From Lysobacteraceae bacterium (GTDB lineage: Bacteria > Pseudomonadota > Gammaproteobacteria > DSM-19610), in the NCBI GenBank assembly GCA_020201295.1, contig JAIVHA010000130.1, positions 1-18,873 on the forward strand: 18,873 nucleotides of DNA, written 5' to 3'. A model generated the notes under the pieces. That model did no database searches, was not told the DNA's origin, and saw only the letters and a list, made by a program, of their open reading frames with translations. This document shows, piece after piece, positions 15,053 through 18,873 of the stretch. Numbering within the stretch: the stretch's first letter is position 1; each line of letters starts with the position of its first letter. Both the position numbers and the translations under genes were made by a program.

Positions 15053-15481
15053 TCACACATCGGCAAACAGTCGCAGCCGAACTTTCAGGCGTCGCAATGA
15101 TTCCCCGGGCAGCATGCCCGGCAGGATCAGCAGCGGTAAAGGCTGAGACCGCTCCGGACGCAGGCGCAATTGCAGCAAGGGCCCACGTTGGAAATAGCGC
15201 GGCTCAAGTCGCGCGGAGGATACCTGGCCATCGGCGAACCACAGCCGCCAACGATCCTGCTCCTGCCACACCGCCCGTATCAGACGCCGGGAGGTATGCA
15301 GACGCAGGTTATGAATTCCGGCCACCAGCCATGGGGCCAGCAGCAGTACCCGCCAGGGCCAGGCCAGGGGCAGCCACAGGATCAACAACAGGGTCACCGT
15401 CTGCAGCAAACCGAGGCTCAACAGCCACCAGCCGGGTATGCGGAATTCAAGCCGCAGCGGTGTTGCGTATGTTCCGGACAA
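15053..15481 (-). CDS. ygfX: YgfX (CptA) family inner-membrane protein
   Basis: A 142-residue protein with two closely spaced membrane helices near the N-terminus (about 17-34 and 38-55), then a soluble domain with W-rich strands (RLIRAVWQEQDRWRLWFADG) and RGPLLQLRLRPE. This is the YgfX/CptA layout; in E. coli and Serratia the gene is paired with sdhE and affects cytoskeleton or cell-envelope phenotypes, though the toxin-antitoxin reading of that pair is disputed. Here it overlaps sdhE by 35 bp. The start is TTG 15481: a near-perfect AAGGAGG (15491-15497) inside sdhE sits 9 nt upstream. Family is assigned from size, topology and the sdhE neighbour. Confidence 0.82.
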   Translation of the reverse strand: MSGTYATPLRLEFRIPGWWLLSLGLLQTVTLLLILWLPLAWPWRVLLLAPWLVAGIHNLRLHTSRRLIRAVWQEQDRWRLWFADGQVSSARLEPRYFQRGPLLQLRLRPERSQPLPLLILPGMLPGESLRRLKVRLRLFADV

Positions 15482-15695
15482 GTTGCGCGACCTCCTTGTC
15501 GCTGGGGATTTGCCGCCCCATCAGCCATTCCAGGAGCACGGCGTCGGGGTAGTTCAGCAGGGTTTCGAAACAGGCCTGCCGGTCGGTATCGAGCCAGTCC
15601 CGCTGCTGGCGCAAGAAGCCCTGCAGCAACAGGTCCAGCTCACGCATGCCGCGCCGGCATTGCCAATACAGCCGGTTGTACTCACCATCGTTCAC
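15447..15695 (-). CDS. sdhE: SdhE, FAD assembly factor for succinate dehydrogenase
   Basis: SdhE promotes covalent FAD attachment to SdhA. The 82-residue protein has the family core RLYWQCRRGMRELDLLL with the functional RGxxE motif (R15, G16, E19) and DAVLLEWLMGRQIP further on, at the usual length. The start is GTG 15695, whose GTGA overlaps the TGA of sdhB; a longer frame to 15794 would lie inside sdhB and has no family similarity. It is placed directly after sdhB, and its C-terminus is overlapped by ygfX. Its presence implies that SdhA should be made as a flavoprotein here, which matters for judging the sdhA defect. Confidence 0.93.
   Translation of the reverse strand: MNDGEYNRLYWQCRRGMRELDLLLQGFLRQQRDWLDTDRQACFETLLNYPDAVLLEWLMGRQIPSDKEVAQLVRNIRNTAAA
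15491..15497 (-). promoter_or_regulatory. Strong internal Shine-Dalgarno site deciding the ygfX start
   Basis: AAGGAGG on the minus strand, within the Lys-Glu-Val codons of sdhE, is 9 nt before TTG 15481. It justifies a rare start codon and a 35-bp overlap. Confidence 0.75.
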
Positions 15696-16393
15696 AATGA
15701 GCGCTTCACCATGAGCTGGCGGATATTGCCGATGGCCTTGGTGGGGTTGAGTCCCTTGGGGCAGACCTCGACACAGTTCATGATGGTATGGCAACGAAAC
15801 AAGCGGAAGGGATCCTGCAGGCTGTCCAATCGTTCCTCCGTGGCCTGATCGCGGGAATCGGCCAGGAAACGCCAGGACTGCAGCAGGGCGGCCGGCCCGA
15901 GGAACTTGTCAGGGTTCCACCAGAAAGAGGGACAGGAGGTGGAACAGCAGGCGCACAGGATGCATTCGTAGAGGCCATCGAGCTGATCACGGTCCTCGGG
16001 TGACTGGCGTCGCTCCACCTCCGGCACCGGGTCCTCGTTGATGAGGTAGGGCTTCACCGCCCGGTACTGGCGATAGAAGGGCTCCAGGTCCACCACCAGG
16101 TCACGGATCACCGGCATGCCCGGCAGCGGACGCAGTTCGATGGGCTGCTTCAGCTCATGCAGCGGCGTGATGCAGGCCAGACCATTGCGTCCATTGATAT
16201 TCATGCCGTCGGAGCCGCACACGCCTTCCTGGCAGGAACGACGAAAGCTCAGGGTCTCGTCCTGGGCCTTGAGCAACAGCAGGGCATCGAGCAGCATCAT
16301 GCCCGGCTCGAGTTGCTCCTCGGATAAATCGAAATCCTGCATGTAGGGCTTGGCATCCCGGTCGGGATCGTAGCGGTAGATCGAGAATCTCAT
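15692..16393 (-). CDS. sdhB: Succinate dehydrogenase iron-sulfur subunit
   Basis: SdhB carries electrons from the flavin in SdhA to ubiquinone through three iron-sulfur clusters. The 233-residue product shows the [2Fe-2S] motif CQEGVCGSDG with distal LAC (C54, C59, C74), the [4Fe-4S] motif CILCACCSTSC and the [3Fe-4S]/[4Fe-4S] motif CHTIMNCVEVCPKGLNP; all ligands are present and the length is normal. The start is ATG 16393 with GGAG 5 nt upstream; the frame stays open to 16498 only by translating a REP palindrome. It ends MVKRSL and overlaps sdhE by GTGA. Confidence 0.97.
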   Translation of the reverse strand: MRFSIYRYDPDRDAKPYMQDFDLSEEQLEPGMMLLDALLLLKAQDETLSFRRSCQEGVCGSDGMNINGRNGLACITPLHELKQPIELRPLPGMPVIRDLVVDLEPFYRQYRAVKPYLINEDPVPEVERRQSPEDRDQLDGLYECILCACCSTSCPSFWWNPDKFLGPAALLQSWRFLADSRDQATEERLDSLQDPFRLFRCHTIMNCVEVCPKGLNPTKAIGNIRQLMVKRSL

Positions 16394-16437
16394 GTCGTCT
16401 CCCGGTTGAGGGCTAAGGTGTGATCCAAAGGACCTCC

Positions 16438-16487
16438 TGTAGGAGCGGCCTTGGCCGCGAACATTCGCGGCCAAGGCTGCTCCTACA
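16438..16487. repeat. REP palindrome, copy 3 (short loop)
   Basis: Arms 16438-16461 and 16464-16487 (TGTAGGAGCGGCC...) pair with one mismatch and leave only a 2-nt loop, the most compact of the three copies. It sits in the gap between sdhA and sdhB, 44 nt before the sdhB start. As RNA it would be a very stable stem inside the sdh operon message. Confidence 0.92.
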
Positions 16488-16510
16488 CCATGAATCATCT
16501 GCCCAGTGGA

Positions 16511-18108
16511 TCAATACTCCCGCCTCTTGGGTGGGAAGGAATCCACCGTCATGGGCTTGATGCGCACCGGCTTATAGTCCATGCGCATGTCTTCCTTGTA
16601 GTACAGGCTGTGCCGCAGCCACTGGCTATCATCCCGCTCCGGGTAGTCGATGCGGGAATGGGCGCCACGGCTCTCCTGGCGCGCCAGAGCGGAGCTCATC
16701 GTGGCCAGGGCAATATCCATGAGGTTCTCCAGTTCCAGGGCCTCGATGCGCGCGGTATTGAACACCTGGCTGTGATCCTTGATGCGGGCATGCTGCAGAC
16801 GCTCCTGCAGGGTGACCAGTTTCTGCTGTCCCTCGCGCATCACCGCTTCGTTGCGGAACACGCCGCAATGTTCCTCCATGATGCGGGTCAGGGCCTTGCG
16901 CAGCTCATCCACCGACTCCCCTTCCCCTTTCTGCTCCCAGCGCGCCAGACGCGCCAATGCCTGCTCGGTGGCGCTGTCTGGCAGGGGGCGATGGTAACGG
17001 GTATCGCGCAGGTGCTCGATGATGTGGTTGGCGGCGGCACGGCCGAACACCAGGATATCCAGCAAGGAGTTCCCGCCCAGGCGGTTGGCGCCATGCACCG
17101 AGACACAGGCGCATTCCCCGGCGGCATAGAGACCCGGCACGGGCTCCTCGGCCCCCTGCATCTCCGGCACCACCACCCGGCCATAGCGATCGGTGGGAAT
17201 GCCGCCCATGGTGTAGTGGGCAGTCGGATAAACGGGGATGGGGGATTCGGCGGGATCGAGATTGAGGAAGGTCTTGACCGTTTCCCGGATCCCGGGCAGG
17301 CGCTTGGCGACGATGTCCGTGCCCAGGTGATCGAGCTTCAGCAGTACGTGATCCTTGTCGCGCCCGCAGCCACGCCCCTCGCGCACCTCGGTGGCGATGG
17401 CGCGGCTGACCACGTCGCGGCTGGCCAGGTCCTTGGCATTGGGCGCGTAGCGTTCCATGAAGCGTTCGCCCTCGCCATTGAGCAAATAACCACCCTCGCC
17501 GCGCGCGCCCTCGGTGATGAGCATGCCCTTGCCGGCGATACCGGTGGGATGGAACTGGAAGAACTCCATGTCCTGCAGCGGGATGCCGGCACGCAGGGCC
17601 ATGGCCATGCCGTCGCCGGTATTGATCAGGGCATTGGTATTGGTGCGGAACAGCTGGCCGGCACCGCCGGTGGCCAGCAGGGTGGTCTTGGCCTCGATGA
17701 TGAGTGGCTTGCCGGTGGCGATCTCCAGTACCAGGGCTCCCAGGAAATAGCCCTGTTCGTCGTGCAGCAGATCGATGGCGAAGTACTCGTCGAAGAAATG
17801 GGTCTTGGCGCGGATATTCTGCTGATACAGGGAATGCAGGATGGCATGCCCGGTACGGTCGGCCGCCGCGCAGGTACGCGCCGGCCCTTGACGGTGTCGA
17901 ACATGTGCCAGTGCCAGTTATCGGGTAACACGTTGGCGAGGGCGGCGTTCACCCCGCCCTGGGCGGCAACCGTGTGGGAACGGGTGGGAAACACCTTGGA
18001 CACCACCGCCACCCGCGCCTCGGCCTGGGACAGCTGCAGGGCGGCGCGCAGTCCACCGCCCCCGGCACCGATGATCAGGGCATCAAAGCGACGATGTGGC
18101 AAATCCAT
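16511..18108 (-). pseudogene. sdhA: Succinate dehydrogenase flavoprotein subunit, internal deletion plus frameshift
   Basis: SdhA oxidises succinate using covalent FAD. Residues 1-75 (ATG 18108, AAGG 6 nt upstream) read normally: IIGAGGGGLRAALQ, the flavinylation site RSHTVAAQGG and NWHWHMFDTVKG. After Gly75 (codon ending at 17884) this frame turns to nonsense and stops at 17626. The other frame, open from 17884 to the stop at 16511, resumes with PARTCAAADRTGHAILH and runs correctly through LLATGGAGQLF, DMEFFQFHPTG, HGANRLGGNSLLD and the C-terminal FPPKRREY. About 56 residues (SDYIGDQDAI...QRPFGG region in E. coli) are absent, with a net frame change. The remaining total, about 532 residues, against 588 in E. 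coli, agrees. All other sdh genes are intact, so an assembly or sequencing error is a serious alternative to a true mutation. Confidence 0.92.
17878..17892 (-). other. Deletion/frameshift junction within sdhA
   Basis: On the minus strand GTC AAG GGC (Val-Lys-Gly, ending 17884) runs straight into CGGCGCG, which in the shifted frame reads Pro-Ala-Arg. The short GGGCCGG at the joint could be the microhomology left by a deletion, or an assembly mis-join. Confidence 0.8.
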
Positions 18109-18142
18109 GGGCATCCTTATCAGTGGTGCCGACCGGCAATGG

Positions 18143-18484
18143 TCACAGGGCGGAATTCAGCAGCAGGGCGCGCAAGGCCCACAGGCCGCAGCCGAGCAGG
18201 CCAAACGCCATGATGCCGAGCAGCGTCAGCCGTATCCCGATCGGGTGAACATAATCGATCAGCACGTCACGCATCCCCACCCAGGCATGCAACAGCACGG
18301 CGATGACATACAAGGCCAGGCCGATGGCCACCAGCGGGCTGCCGGCCCAGGCGCTCCACTGCGGGTAGTCGGCCGGTGGTGAAACCAGGAAATGCAGCAA
18401 AAGATAGAGGGTGAACAGGCCCAGGTAGACGGCCGTGACACGCTGGACCAGCCAGGCTCGCAATCCTTGCGCGCCGCGGCTCAT
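18143..18484 (-). CDS. sdhD: Succinate dehydrogenase membrane anchor subunit
   Basis: SdhD is one of two membrane anchors that bind haem b and ubiquinone. The 113-residue protein has three membrane helices (about 17-34, 50-66, 84-107) and the motif HAWVGMRDVLIDYVHP, in which H66 corresponds to the haem-ligand position and D77-Y78 to the quinone-site Asp-Tyr of E. coli SdhD. Start ATG 18484 overlaps the sdhC stop as ATGA. sdhA follows after 34 bp. Confidence 0.94.
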   Translation of the reverse strand: MSRGAQGLRAWLVQRVTAVYLGLFTLYLLLHFLVSPPADYPQWSAWAGSPLVAIGLALYVIAVLLHAWVGMRDVLIDYVHPIGIRLTLLGIMAFGLLGCGLWALRALLLNSAL

Positions 18485-18864
18485 GTCAGCCGTCCCAGCA
18501 GTACCCAGGCCAGCAGGACCAGGGCGGCCAGATTCACCAGCCAGGCGGAGCGGCGCGCCTGGGGTTTTTCGATTCCGATGTGGATATCCAGCAGAAGGTG
18601 GCGAATACCCGCCAACAGATGATGGAATAGAGACCAGGCGAGCAGGATCGACAGCAACTGCACCGGCAGGCTCCCGAGCCAGTCAAGGGTGCGCGCGTAG
18701 CCTGCAGGCCCCTGCAGGGAAAGACCCAGCAGGTAGACCATGAGCGGCAGGGTGAGGAATAGCAAAACGCCGGAAATGCGATGGGCAATGGAGAGCACCG
18801 CCCCCACCGGCATCTGGATGCGCAGCAGGTCGAGGTACCTGGGTGAGGAATTTGGCCTGGCCAT
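18481..18864 (-). CDS. sdhC: Succinate dehydrogenase cytochrome b556 subunit
   Basis: SdhC is the second membrane anchor. The 127-residue protein has RIQMPVGAVLSIAHRISGV (15-33), with the Ser-His-Arg quinone-site residues S25 and R29, three membrane helices, and HHLLAGIRHLLLDIH in which H82 aligns with the E. coli haem ligand H84. The gene is first in the visible sdhCDAB-sdhE order. ATG 18864 is preceded by GGAG at only 2 nt; the N-terminus nevertheless fits the family. The operon promoter lies beyond the right edge. Confidence 0.94.
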   Translation of the reverse strand: MARPNSSPRYLDLLRIQMPVGAVLSIAHRISGVLLFLTLPLMVYLLGLSLQGPAGYARTLDWLGSLPVQLLSILLAWSLFHHLLAGIRHLLLDIHIGIEKPQARRSAWLVNLAALVLLAWVLLGRLT

Positions 18865-18873
18865 GACTCCATG

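Noticed and set aside
15447..15481. sdhE-ygfX as a proven toxin-antitoxin module
   Set aside because: The CptAB toxin-antitoxin interpretation is disputed; the sdh context favours the flavinylation role for SdhE.
16394..16498. 35-residue N-terminal extension of SdhB
   Set aside because: It translates REP copy 3; ATG 16393 has a good ribosome site and matches the family start.
16451..18382. 643-codon open frame antisense to sdhA and parts of sdhD
   Set aside because: Same GC-shadow effect. It also runs through the sdhA joint and a REP element, and its product shows no domain.

Overview
The window is about 18.9 kb of GC-rich DNA, densely coding. Its gene set points to a Gammaproteobacterium, perhaps a Chromatiales/Ectothiorhodospiraceae-type bacterium: an mfd-csiV pair, a GMTGMPE-type methylthioinosine phosphorylase near nagZ, sdhCDAB followed by sdhE and ygfX, and Pseudomonas-style GTAGGAGCGGCC REP palindromes. 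The order assignment is inference; the class is well supported. No tRNA, rRNA, CRISPR array, transposase or phage gene was seen.

Layout. (1) 1-4000, plus strand: mfd, cut by the left edge, and csiV. (2) 3997-5320, minus strand: a two-gene purine salvage unit, methylthioinosine phosphorylase and hypoxanthine phosphoribosyltransferase; csiV and the phosphorylase converge on one shared CTAG. (3) 5359-5438: a palindromic repeat built from CACGGAA heptamers at exact 10-bp spacing, then a DsrE-fold gene (5473-5841). (4) 5935-8815, minus strand: nagZ and two Dpp/Opp-type ABC permeases. (5) 8870-12355: a FlhG/MinD-like ATPase with an unrecognised C-terminal extension, head to head with a membrane GGDEF-EAL protein that is preceded by a possible Arg-rich leader peptide. 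(6) 12373-14372, minus strand: a YkuD protein without a signal peptide and a family-5 substrate-binding lipoprotein, overlapping by ATGA. (7) 14540-18864, minus strand: a CYTH/triphosphate-tunnel enzyme, ygfX, sdhE and sdhBADC, with sdhC first in transcription order.

How the genes may work together. NagZ, the two permeases, the binding protein and the leaderless YkuD protein (resembling cytoplasmic L,D-carboxypeptidases such as ElsL) fit a peptidoglycan-fragment import and recycling set. The ATPase/c-di-GMP pair sits in the middle of it. No ABC ATPase is present, so it must be encoded elsewhere. The phosphorylase and the phosphoribosyltransferase would return methylthioinosine to IMP. SdhE flavinylates SdhA.

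Most notable defect: sdhA has lost about 56 conserved codons and is frameshifted at about 17884, although sdhC, sdhD, sdhB and sdhE are intact. This is either an assembly error or a real, recent loss. Three REP palindromes each lie between co-directional minus-strand genes, 34-51 nt before the next start codon.
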